DNA from: Laguncularia racemosa
Lineage: Eukaryota; Streptophyta; Magnoliopsida; Myrtales; Combretaceae
Direction of reading: 5' to 3'
DNA: 64,000 nucleotides
Assembly (NCBI GenBank): GCA_037954665.1
Contig: JBBMOL010000149.1
Coordinates: 1,426,001 to 1,490,000, forward strand
Shown piece after piece: positions 23,060 to 32,870 of this stretch (its first letter is position 1; the number at the start of each line of letters is the position of its first letter). The notes below the pieces were generated by a model. That model worked only from the letters and a program-made list of their open reading frames with translations, ran no database searches and was not told the DNA's origin. The translations under genes were made by a program, and so were the position numbers.

Positions 23060-23779
23060 CTAACTATTAGTCTCATTGCTAAGTCCCCCATTCACAATAT
23101 AATTTGACATGGTTGATGAATTGATTTGTTGAAACACAAAAACAATTTTAAAAAACTACAATATACTTCACGTCAAATGTAATACACACACCACGGCTTC
23201 ACACACAACTCACACTTCCACGGTTCACACACCACTAAAGTAACATACACACCATGACTTCACACACACCACACACACACACACACTCACCTATGGTGCA
23301 ATAACCTTCAAAGCACAACACATACACTACGCCACACACAAACACTTCACACTCCACTTCCAATCACAGCCACAAGTACAATGGAAACAATTATATATAC
23401 TTCTCCAAATGGTAAGTAAATAACTCTAACTAGTCAAAGTGTATTACGATGATCAATACACAATAACTCCCTCAACTTGATAATTGATTTTGAATTTCAA
23501 AATGTTTCCTAATCCTCTACGCAATAAAAGCAAATCTAGAAATGAAAATACACTCTAATTTTGAAATCCTCAAGACAATGCACTTCCCCTTCTTCCACAA
23601 ACAATCAACTCATGGCAAGATGAAGATGACAAAGATCAATTCTGAAATTCAACTTTCAATTCTGCAACAATGAGGTATATCACAATACAATCTCATATAA
23701 TTACTTCAATTAAGAAATGGAAGAATAAGAACCCTAATTCCCAAATTAAAGTTCATGCAAATCCCTTCTCAAAACCCTT
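23060..23779 (-). other. Gypsy 5' internal region lacking gag
   Basis: About 700 bp between the primer site and protease with no gag-like sequence. It contains a CA-rich low-complexity stretch (about 23180-23345) with a run of CACACACACA near 23270. This suggests deletion of gag. Confidence 0.65.
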
Positions 23780-23791
23780 GCTCTGATACCA
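23780..23791 (-). other. Primer-binding site for tRNA-iMet
   Basis: The minus strand reads TGGTATCAGAGC, the standard initiator-tRNA-Met complement, seven bases from the 5' LTR. Confidence 0.92.
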
Positions 23792-23798
23792 AAAATTA

Positions 23799-24684
23799 TG
23801 ATGTGCTCAAGGGATCTCAATACCAATCAACAAGAACACACACAATTGATTCAATTCCAATTAAAAATGGCATGAACAAATTGAAGACAAAATCGCCAAA
23901 TAGCGTGAAAACAAGAACCAACAACACTTAATGGCGTGAACCAAATTAGAAGTATTACAAGTGGATTCCAATACCAATCAATTACAAAGGAACAATTTAA
24001 TTCCAATCCTTACCATTGGCGTAAAAACCTAGCAATACATGAACCCTAATTTGGTGTAAAAGGAACAAACAATGATCAACCAATTATAACTAGATATTAC
24101 TCACTAGCAATAATTGGATGCAACTTAAGAAAATCTTGATATGACTCATAGGAATTCCCTAAGCCAACTCGCTATAATTCCACAAGTGAAATTGATAAGA
24201 GTAAGGTGGCGTGAAGAGAGCACTCCCACGGCAACAAAAGTCAAGTGTATAACGCTAAAAAAAGTCCCCTTCTAGCCCTATTTTGCAAGTTTTTATACTT
24301 GCTCTAAATAGAGCAAATTAAACAAAGAAAATTACAAGTGAAAAACAATAAGTGTGGCCAGTTTTGCACTAAAGAAAATTACAAGTAAAACCCTCATAAG
24401 TAACCGGCTTCATACACCTTCCATGGAACACTATTGGACTGATTCTTCTTTGTTTTATGTTGATCCATGAATGACCTACAATTGAGCATTAGTGAATTTA
24501 CCCATCGTCCTGTAAAACCGACAAATGTACCTACTAGAATGCACAACAATTATATAATGGAAAAGAAGATACTAAACAAGTATCATTGTGGTCTAATTGT
24601 TCAAAGAGGACCCTCGTTGCCAAAATTTGTAATCCTTTGGCTCTTGCCCTAGTGATAGGTCATGTAGGTATATGATTACTATCA
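23799..24684 (-). repeat. Gypsy 5' LTR, 886 bp
   Basis: Paired with 18978-19863. Starts TGATGTGCTC (plus strand) and ends ATCA at 24684. Confidence 0.9.
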
Positions 24685-24695
24685 CCGTAGTAGTA

Positions 24696-24890
24696 GTTCC
24701 CATCACCAAATTTAAATGGGTTAAGTGTATCATAGGTGTAGAGCCCATAATGACAGTTCTCATCACTAAGTTTAAGTGGGTTAAGTGTTCATAGGTGTGG
24801 AGCTCATAATGGTAGTTCCCATCACCAAGTTTAAGAGTTAAGGGATCATGGGTGTAGGGCCTGTAGTGGCAATTCTCATCACCAATCTAT
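24696..24890. repeat. Tandem repeat, about 60-bp unit, three copies
   Basis: Units start with GTTCCCATCACCAA (or GTTCTCATCACTAA), run through TTTAAGTGGGTTAAGTGT and end in (C/T)ATAATG(G/A)(T/C)A. Another partial unit is left of the Gypsy insertion (about 18940-18977). The Gypsy element therefore landed inside this array, which is part of the probable solo LTR. Confidence 0.75.
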
Positions 24891-27130
24891 GTTCCAAATT
24901 GGTTAAGTGTATTAAGGGGGTCATGAGTACCCTATTGTTGCTTATGAACTTAAACCATATCATGAAATGGTTTCCTATATTTAAGTACTGTATAATGCAT
25001 GTGATACCTATTCATGTTTGTACATGCATGTGTGCTTGTGTTATAAGTACTAGGTATTAGCTCACCCTTTGGGGAACATTTTTTTTTAAATGCAGGTATT
25101 GAGGGAAATGATAACCTAGAAGATAACTTAGGATTGAGTGAACCACAAAGAGAGGAAGAAAATGGTTACCATTATTACTATAGTGATTAGAAATTAGGGA
25201 GAATTCTGTTATTTGGATGTAATAGATAATATTATCTAAAGAATATTAATTTAGAGTTTTATAGACTTTCACTGTATTAGATGTTGAATACAGAATTATG
25301 ATATTGGTTTTGAAGATTATGGGATGGACTGAATGTCTTTACACAGGAATTATAGGATGAAGAGGTATTAGAGTAGATTAGAGCCTTAATGTGTTCTTGT
25401 GCAATAAGATCACATAGCAAGCAGTAACGCGACTTGTGGTTCCGGGGCGTTATAGATACCAATTTTCCAATAGTAATCTTTGTTCTAAATTCCACCATCT
25501 CTACGCAAGTAGCACTTTGAGATAGCAAACAAAATGGTTGTCCATTAGATATAGTGCAAGATTGTCTTTGTCATTGTTAGTCCTCCTATAACCTTTATGA
25601 TTGATTGTACTATAAACTTTCATGTCTTGAACATAGGCCATCATTAACCTATGAAGAAAAGTTGTTGGAACTCCCACGATTAGTTGCATTCCATGATTAC
25701 TTTACATGATCTACAACCTTTGTACCTACTGAGTTCAAAGCTAGCAAATTACATAGGTTATTTTCAGCAATATTTTCTACATCTAATAGTACCATTCAAT
25801 GAGACTTAATAACTTTGTTAATATTAATTCTCTCCCCATTGAAAATACTATTACATCTTGCCTTCCAAATGTTCTAAAACATGGTATTTATCTTGGCAAG
25901 AAGAACTTTCCTCTCTTTTCTCTTGCTCTCTATTATCTTCAAATAGTTGATCAACCATCTGTCCAACGAGGAGATGTGTTCAAGTACAATTCTCATACCA
26001 AGAGATGCAAACCAAACTAGTTGTGTCCATTGACAGCATAATAGCAAATGCTTTGTAGTCTCTTTGAACACATAGAAATTGCATTTGGCAAATCCTTTAA
26101 TTCTTCTACAAGCTAAATTACTACTAGTAGACAATCCATTATTTAATGCTCACCACATGAAATGCTTTACCTTAGGCATGGTAGGACAACTCCAAATCTC
26201 TTTCCACATGGTTATGCCTACCTTATGAGAAGAAGAAGAGTGCTCCTCCTTTAGCTTATGGCTACTTTTAATAAAGTTATAAGCAAACTTAGTCGTATCA
26301 ATGCCTACCTTATTGTAGGGCCATATAAGTCTAACCACTAGCTATATAGTAGGAAGTTTGATCTCACAAATAGCCTTGACTAATTCTTGATTGAAGAAAT
26401 GATATAGCTTCTAAACACTCTAGCACTTACTATATTCATCAATTAAATCATGCACTAACAGGTTGATTTTGACCATCTCTGGTTTGTAAGTTACTTATAA
26501 TTTGAGATACCTAGAATCCAATTGTCCAGTGTAGCATTGATTGATTTCCCATCTCCCACTTGTCAAAGTGAGCCCTTTTGAAGGATTTCCTTCCCATGCA
26601 ATATAATCAACCAACCCCATGAATCCCTTGCACCCCTAGTTGCTTGAAGAAAAGAGGAATTAGGAAAATAAAGACCTTTTAGAATACGTACCCATAAAGC
26701 ATCCTCACTTTTTACAATCTGCCATGCAAGTTTAACCACCAAAGTAGAATTTAAACACACCGAATCTCTAAATCCTAACCCTCCCACATATTTTGGTAAA
26801 TTCATCTTGTCCTAGCTCACCTAGTGTATCTTCCTGCCATCTTCAAAGTGACACCACCAATATTGGGCAATCATTGAGTTTACTTCTATACACCATCTTG
26901 TTGGAAACTTTAGACAACTCATTAAATAGGTGGGGATTGCATTTACAACTGTCTTGATCAATATTGCTCTTCCTACATTGGATAGGAGGTTCATTTTCTA
27001 GCTCTTTAGTTTAACCCTTATCTTGTCTTTAACAAGGGCCTTATCTTTGAGGTTCATTGCCCAACTTTGTCCAATCATGTTACACACCATATGGATATGT
27101 TTGTCCTTAGCCATGGGAATGGCTAACCAT

Positions 27131-28575
27131 ACCTAATGCAATAATGTATATATAAACATATAGAAACATACAGATAACATATAAGAAATTAACATGGTAA
27201 CTCATTATGGCTTCCAAAGAGATGAATTCTCCCATCCTTTTTTCCTGTTTTGTCTATTCCCTTTTTTATATCTATTTTGTTATTTTATAACTAAAATTCA
27301 CATTAGGTCAACACAAGATGGTATTAAAAAAATTATATCAAAATAATCTAGCATCAAATCAAAGCTGATGAGGCAATAGAATTTTTGGCTTTGTGGTCTG
27401 CATATTGAAATTATGATTCAAAGATATTTAGAAAATATACAATTTTTTGTTTGTAATTATAAGGGGGTGAATTTGTTACATTAAGATATTAGGTTAAGTC
27501 CATTGCATATTCGGGCTTAACTCCTTAGGTTAAGTAATAGGACCCATAGAGTCTGATTTGTATTTAGGATGATTTAGCGAGATTTGGTTTAGTGATCTCG
27601 GAATAAGGATCATTAGATTGATCCATTCACTTCCAATCTTTCTTGGGTAGGCTACTAGCCTTGAGCCTATTGTAAACTCATAAGGATAACCATGAATGAG
27701 TAAGCTTAATCTTATCCTCCAATCATCAATGCAATATAGCATATTCCATTTGGCTTAAGAGTGTATAAATACTTAGTCATACCTCCTCATTTAGAGCCTT
27801 TTTAGATGCTTTAAGAGATCAAAGAAACAATGCAATCCTATGAACCTCTGCTCTCAATGATCAAAGCAAAGTTTAAACCAAAAACAAGTCAATACTCGAT
27901 TAGGAAACGATGACGTTAATACTCAATAGCTCTTTCACCTATCATAAGTGTGTTTGAGATAGTCTAAGACTGCCTGTTCCTCCTCCTAGCCTTTTGCCCC
28001 CTAAGTCCTCTTGTTAAGTGCCATTCACATGTTACTCCTTTAAGGTCACAAACATCCTGATATTCACACAGCAATCCATGTAATAGCATGGCACAAAACT
28101 CTACAACCGCGGTGACACATAAGGATACATGTAATCCTATTACATTAGGCTTGAAGGGTTGGAAGTTGAAATCCATGAAGGAGGATGAGTGGATAGATCA
28201 TAACGAGTTTTCAAAGGTAATGAAGGAAAAATGACAATGATATTGTGGTGAAATTTGAATCTATACATCCATAAATCTTTGGTAGATCAATTGATGCTAA
28301 AATAGAGTTTTTATTTGCTTTAAAATGAGTGGGGTCATTAGTATCATATTTCTAAGTTCATATCTTTGTTAAAGGATTTGGAAAATATTAATGTGAAGCT
28401 AAAGACTAAAGAACCAAGTGGTAATCCTATTATGCTCTTTACTATCTTCATTTAGTATGTTTAAAGAAACTTCTATGCAAAAGAAGGAAAGCAAATAGTC
28501 AAAACTTGTTATTGGTTATTATATCTTTCTTGTTCTTAGTTAAATATAACAAGTTTAGATCAATCATAGTCACAA
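27131..28575. other. Repeat-derived DNA of unknown type
   Basis: It contains an LTR-like stretch at about 27490-27800: a repeated TTAGGTTAAGT motif and a TATAAATA box near 27764. No matching second copy or target duplication is found. Short frames at 27530-27742 and 27964-28176 have no recognisable domain. Confidence 0.35.
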
Positions 28576-28580
28576 GAGAA

Positions 28581-29235
28581 TGATGTGGACAAGTTAGATT
28601 TACAATTTATAAAGAATTTGGATCAAAAGAAACAATATCAAAAGCATAAGAAAAAAAAACATTAGAATAATCAAAGACAAAGAACTCGGAATTAGAAATT
28701 AAGTTATCATAATAAGAATTTAAGTAGTTAGAAGTTTGATTATATCAAATTTGGAAGTTCACAAGACCAATCAAGACCAATAGAATAAAAAATTCAAAAG
28801 CCATCCATAGAATTTGAAGTCAATTGTTTGGAAGAAGAGGCATGATTTTATTACCTTGATTTTTGAAGTTGTTTCCAAAGTTCCACAAATGAGTCAAATT
28901 AGCTTATTTTTAGCATGTGAAGTGTCAAAGAATCCTAGTCAATTTAGGAAAGTTAATATTCTATTTCCTTTTCCATTTTATTTTATTTCCTTATTGCATT
29001 TAGGAAAGTTATTTATCTTATGTCCTATTCTATTTAATTTTGTTTCATTATGAGGTTTAGGAAAGTTCTTTAGTGTCCTATTTGCTTTACTTAATTTCTT
29101 TTTATAGTTCTATGGTTTTAGGGTATACTCTATGGATAATGTAATTAATATATTATTGATATTATTATTGATTATTGATAATTAAAAATTATTTTCTCTC
29201 TCATATTATGAGTGTTCACACTTTACATTGCATCA
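28581..29235 (+). repeat. 5' LTR of the small Gypsy element
   Basis: Starts TGATGTGG and ends GCATCA. It shares blocks such as GATTTTATTACCTTGATTTT and ATGAGTCAAATTA with 30655-31324. Confidence 0.82.
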
Positions 29236-29237
29236 GT

Positions 29238-29249
29238 AGGTATTAGAGC
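29238..29249 (+). other. Degenerate primer-binding site for tRNA-Met
   Basis: AGGTATTAGAGC differs from TGGTATCAGAGC at two bases and sits two bases after the LTR end. Confidence 0.7.
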
Positions 29250-29250
29250 A

Positions 29251-30654
29251 ATGATGGCAACTCGTAGTAGTAATGTTAATAGCCTTCATGACATTAATCA
29301 GGAAGCTAGAGTTCCTCGTTAAGGAAACAATGCGTTGCAATGTTTAGAGCAACATCTAGAGCAATAAATGGATCTTAGATTCCAACATTTTGAGGAGTGT
29401 TTCAAGGAGATTGTAGACTATTTGGATGTTTTAGGAATTGATTATTATAAGAGGTAAAATGGCAACAGAAGGCCATGGTAGATATGTCCTATGGAACCCC
29501 TATTGATAGATTTGCACCTACTTATAGGCAACATGCCTATAATGAGGAAGATAAAAGGCAAACTCTTGTACTTAAGTAGTTAATGTCATGATCTAAGTAT
29601 GGGGATCAAACTCAAAGGCACCAATTACTCTAAATTAGATATACTAACAATAATAGGGAGTTTAGACTCATCATAGGTAGTGGAAGTTGTGAAAATATCA
29701 TTAGATAAAAGGTTGTGAAGAAATTAAAACTCCTTGAGTAGAAACATCCTAATCCTTACACATTGTGATAGATCAAAGCAATTGCAAGAAAGGCAAAGGT
29801 AACTAAACAATGTAGAGTACCTTTTTCTATTGGAAAATATTATGATGAGGTTTATTGTGATATTGTTGATATTGATTTGAAAGCTAAGGAGACAAAAGAA
29901 GTAAACATATTAGTTGGGTAAGCAAGTTTTGATGAATGAAACTAAGTTGCAAAAGGAGGAGCATCCTGAAATAGTGTATCCTTCATTAAAAGAACACAAG
30001 GAAGGCTTAATAGATATCTAAAAACAATTTTCTACAGAGAAGCTTAGACTAATAAGATTTATGATTACATTGTTGCAGAGTGTGGGAATGAAGTTTGTGA
30101 GGATGAAGGGATTGAAGACAAGGAAGAGGATGTTCATGAGGGTGAGAAAAAGATTGGAGTTTAACGACTCCACAAATTGTTATTGAATAGGGTAAAAATT
30201 CAAAGGAAATGGATGTCAAAGAAAAGGTTACCAAGCAACCCACATATGATGTTAAAGGTAATTTTTTGCAAGATACAGAAGGAAAGAATGTAGTTATAGT
30301 GGAAGATACAAATATGAATCAAAACCAAGAATTTTATGTTTTTGAGATTTTATAGGTTTCAACAATGCATGTTACAAGATAATTCCATAGCACTTTGTCC
30401 TTACTACTGTTCCATAAGCAATGAATTGACACGAACTTAACTGATAGGATTCATGATGAAGGAGAAGAGTGTGCAAGAAAGATAGAGATCTTGAATTTAT
30501 TTGAACACTATTCTATTTTATCTCTTATTGAGTTTTGCAAATTTATACTTGATCTCAATGGAGAGATATGACTATTCATGTTGTTGCAATTAAGAAGAAT
30601 TAAGTTCCATTGCATTGAAAACTCAAGGTTGAGTTTTTCTCAAGTGGGGGAGAA
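29251..30654 (+). pseudogene. Internal remnant of small Gypsy: gag start and protease trace
   Basis: Two ATG codons at 29251 and 29254 are followed by a short gag-like start (ATRSSNVNSLHDINQEARVP) ending in a stop. Around 29800-29890 the + strand reads CRVPFSIGKYYDEVYCDIVD, which matches the stretch after the protease core in Ty3 elements. RT, RNase H and integrase are missing. Confidence 0.65.
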
Positions 30655-31324
30655 TGACATGGTTGGGTTACATAATTATGATTTATGGAATAGTTAGATT
30701 AATAGAAACAATATCAAAAGCGTAAGAAATAGCATTGAATTCATGAAAGATAATGAATGTGAAATTAGAAATAAAGTTATTAGAATCAGAATTTAGGCAA
30801 TCAAAAGTTTGATTATAGTTAGATTCAAAAGTTTATGAGATCGATTAGAAGTGAGGTAGTTAGAATTAGAAATTCAAAAGCAATCTATAGAAGTTGGAAT
30901 CTACTTTTTTGGAAGAGGACACATGATTTTATTACCTTGATTTTAGAAATTGTTTCTAAAGTTCACAAATGAGTCAAATTAACTCGTTTTTTGTCAAATT
31001 AATATTTTTTAGCATGTGCCAAAGTGTTAAAGAATCTTAGTCTATTTAGAAAAATCAATATTTTTTTTTCCATTTTATTATGTTTCCTTATTACATTTAA
31101 GGAAGCTATTTTGCCTATGTCTTTTTCTACTTATTACATTTAGGAAGGTTGTTTAGTCTTGTGTTTCCTTTATTTGTTTCCTTTTATAGTCCTAGGGGTT
31201 TAAGAGTATAAATACTCAGAGGATAATGTAATTAATAGATTATTGAGATCATTATTGATTATTGATAAGTACAAGTTATTTTTTCACTCTTATATTCTAG
31301 GTGTTCATGCTTCATGATGTGTTA
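30655..31324 (+). repeat. 3' LTR of the small Gypsy element
   Basis: Starts TGACATGG after a G-rich polypurine tract and ends GTGTTA just before GAGAA. It contains a TATAAATACT box near 31209. Confidence 0.82.
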
Positions 31325-32699
31325 GAGAAAGCTATGGACAATTTGTTGTTAAAGAAGGTTAAATGCAATATGTTGCATAAGGATCAATTAGATAAAAAGA
31401 TGGGAGCCACAAGCATAGAAGTTAATAGCAATCTACTTGCTAGAAATGTGAAGATGTCTAATGTGCTACTGTAGGTGGCAAGGGCCACATTAGGACATAG
31501 TTCCTAAAGAGGTAACTAATGTTTGATTCGTGATCATAAGGGTAAATTAGTTGTCAATGTAGTGGTAATTAAGGTAGAAGATGATTCAATGTTATTAAAT
31601 TTTAGTTAACATAAGAAATCCTCCTATCAGATCTTAGAACTCACTAGTGCATTCTATATGCATTGTGAGATGAATTGGTTCTAAACATATAAGTATGTGC
31701 AATTGTTTATGCATAGATGGGAAACAAGTAGAAAATGATGATTGTGTTAGCATATATGGAGACTAGATTTGACTACATAATAGTTAAATGTGCATGTTGT
31801 TAGGTATATGAGGTATGTTTTTAGATCATTCCATGATTGTGTTATCCCTTGGTCTACTAGATGAAACTACTCAATATAATACTATGAGGTTTAGTTGAAT
31901 GGAGTGATTTCTTTTGCTGACCCAGTTATTACAAGAAGAATTAAGTTTGATTCCTTTATTCCTACTATCAGGTATCGTGATTCCTAGTTAATTCTACAAT
32001 GGACTTAATTCTATGATAACAAATTTCTAGGTGTTGGATGTTGTGGCATTAGAGCATATGTTAGATATGTGATGGGGAAGTTCATTTTACCTTAGTTTGA
32101 TGTTGCAAGGGTGAAAACTAAAATGAGAAGGGTTTGGAGGAAGGTAGAGTTTGAGAGGCTCGATCAATACTTAGTGGCTCAAGACATGTTGATTAGTGTA
32201 AGTAATCGATGCTAAGGAATTTCATAGTTAGACATAGGTGTCCATGTAAAAAGAAGATGTCATATGGTTGTTGAATGATAGGGATTCATTGGTTATTTTA
32301 GTGCATGGGATAGGTTGGAGGCATTTGATTAGTGAGATTGAATGGGATTGAAAGTAGGTGGAACTTAAGTATATGTGCATCTTCAGTTGCTAAAAGTTCA
32401 AATTAAGGTAGAGATTATTAAGGTGTGTATTTGAATTTTTATAGAACTTAGGATTTGAGCATGTAGACATAGGGACAAAAAATAGGCAAGAATCAATCAA
32501 TTGAAGCACAAAGTGGTCAAATTTTGCAAGCCTTTAGTCTACCGACCTTTGGTGTACAAAAATATACCATTTCCTTTTTTTTTTCTTTTTTTTTTTTCCA
32601 TTCAATCTATTAAATTTACTTTCTAATATTGGTTTATTCAGGTTTAGTTTTGTATCTCCATAAATAGTTATATTGGTTTATTGGTGAGCCCAAGAGAAC
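31325..32699. other. Degenerate repeat-like DNA, no gene seen
   Basis: No reading frame of length or recognisable domain. A T-rich tract lies at 32572-32598. Confidence 0.4.
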
Positions 32700-32870
32700 C
32701 AAGCGAAACCTAGTAAGACTCGAATGTGGCAGTTGTTTCAAAAGATTGTAAGAGAGAACTTTTGTAATAGCATTCTCTCTTCCTCACATGTTTGTTCCTA
32801 TATTTTATGTGTTTTGTTGCTCTATAACCCAAATCCTTATCAGACCTCGTAAAATGATATTAGAGCACTT
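32700..32870 (+). repeat. Possible LTR end followed by tRNA-Met primer-like site
   Basis: TGATATTAGAGC (about 32856-32867) is two changes from TGGTATCAGAGC. It is preceded by AT-rich sequence ending ATCAGACCTCGTAAAA, as at the end of an LTR. No second LTR was found, so this is only a candidate. Confidence 0.3.

Larger units (their letters stand above)
18978..24684 (-). mobile_element. Ty3/Gypsy retrotransposon with equal 886-bp LTRs, gag-less
   Basis: 5707 bp on the minus strand. Both LTRs are 886 bp, start TGATG and end CATCA. The tRNA-iMet primer site and the pol domains (protease, RT, traces of RNase H, integrase) are in the usual Ty3 order. No gag is found between the primer site (23780) and protease (23059), so the copy is non-autonomous. 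Flanking pentamers are TTGTA (18973-18977) and CCGTA (24685-24689), equal apart from two C-to-T changes. LTRs look about 94% alike by eye. Confidence 0.9.
17761..25459. mobile_element. Probable solo LTR (Del/Tekay-like), about 2 kb, split by a Gypsy insertion
   Basis: GATAC occurs at 17761-17765 and at 25455-25459, directly flanking a segment that starts CGTAATACTT and ends GGGGCGTTATA; these ends look like decayed forms of TGTAACGCCC...GGGGCGTTACA. Removing the inserted 5.7 kb element leaves about 1.98 kb with no coding content. The sequence on both sides is LINE ORF2, in register. Lineage is inferred only from the terminal sequence and LTR-like composition. Confidence 0.5.
17240..27130 (-). 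mobile_element. LINE (non-LTR retrotransposon) ORF2 fragment, interrupted by a solo LTR
   Basis: Two pieces on the minus strand. The right piece (about 25460-27130) has the RT tail: NLLSNVGRAILIKTVVNAIP, IAQYWWCHFEDGRKIHWVS, then MNLPKYVGGLGFRDSVCLNS. After it comes the reverse-transcriptase zinc-binding region (about 25870-26340) with MWKEIWSCPTMPKVKHFMW and LLLCCQWTQLVWF. The left piece (about 17300-17760) resumes with an RNase H-like domain: INFDGAFCPITKTCASRL, then GVVVSNSNKRL. The order RT, zinc-binding region, RNase H is that of plant LINE ORF2. The 5' part (endonuclease and most of RT) is absent beyond about 27130 and stops are frequent. Confidence 0.75.
28581..31324 (+). mobile_element. 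Small internally deleted Gypsy element with GAGAA target duplication
   Basis: 2744 bp on the + strand. LTRs at 28581-29235 and 30655-31324 are diverged but collinear. A degenerate tRNA-Met primer site follows the left LTR and a polypurine tract (AAGTGGGGGAGAA, 30642-30654) precedes the right LTR. A perfect GAGAA duplication flanks the whole (28576-28580 and 31325-31329). The 1.4 kb interior keeps only a gag-start-like ATG (29251 or 29254) and a protease fragment, so it is non-autonomous. The LTR divergence (about 20% by eye) makes it the oldest complete element here. Confidence 0.82.

Noticed and set aside
27490..27960. A complete LTR retrotransposon
   Set aside because: Only one LTR-like stretch is visible, with no partner, primer site or duplication.
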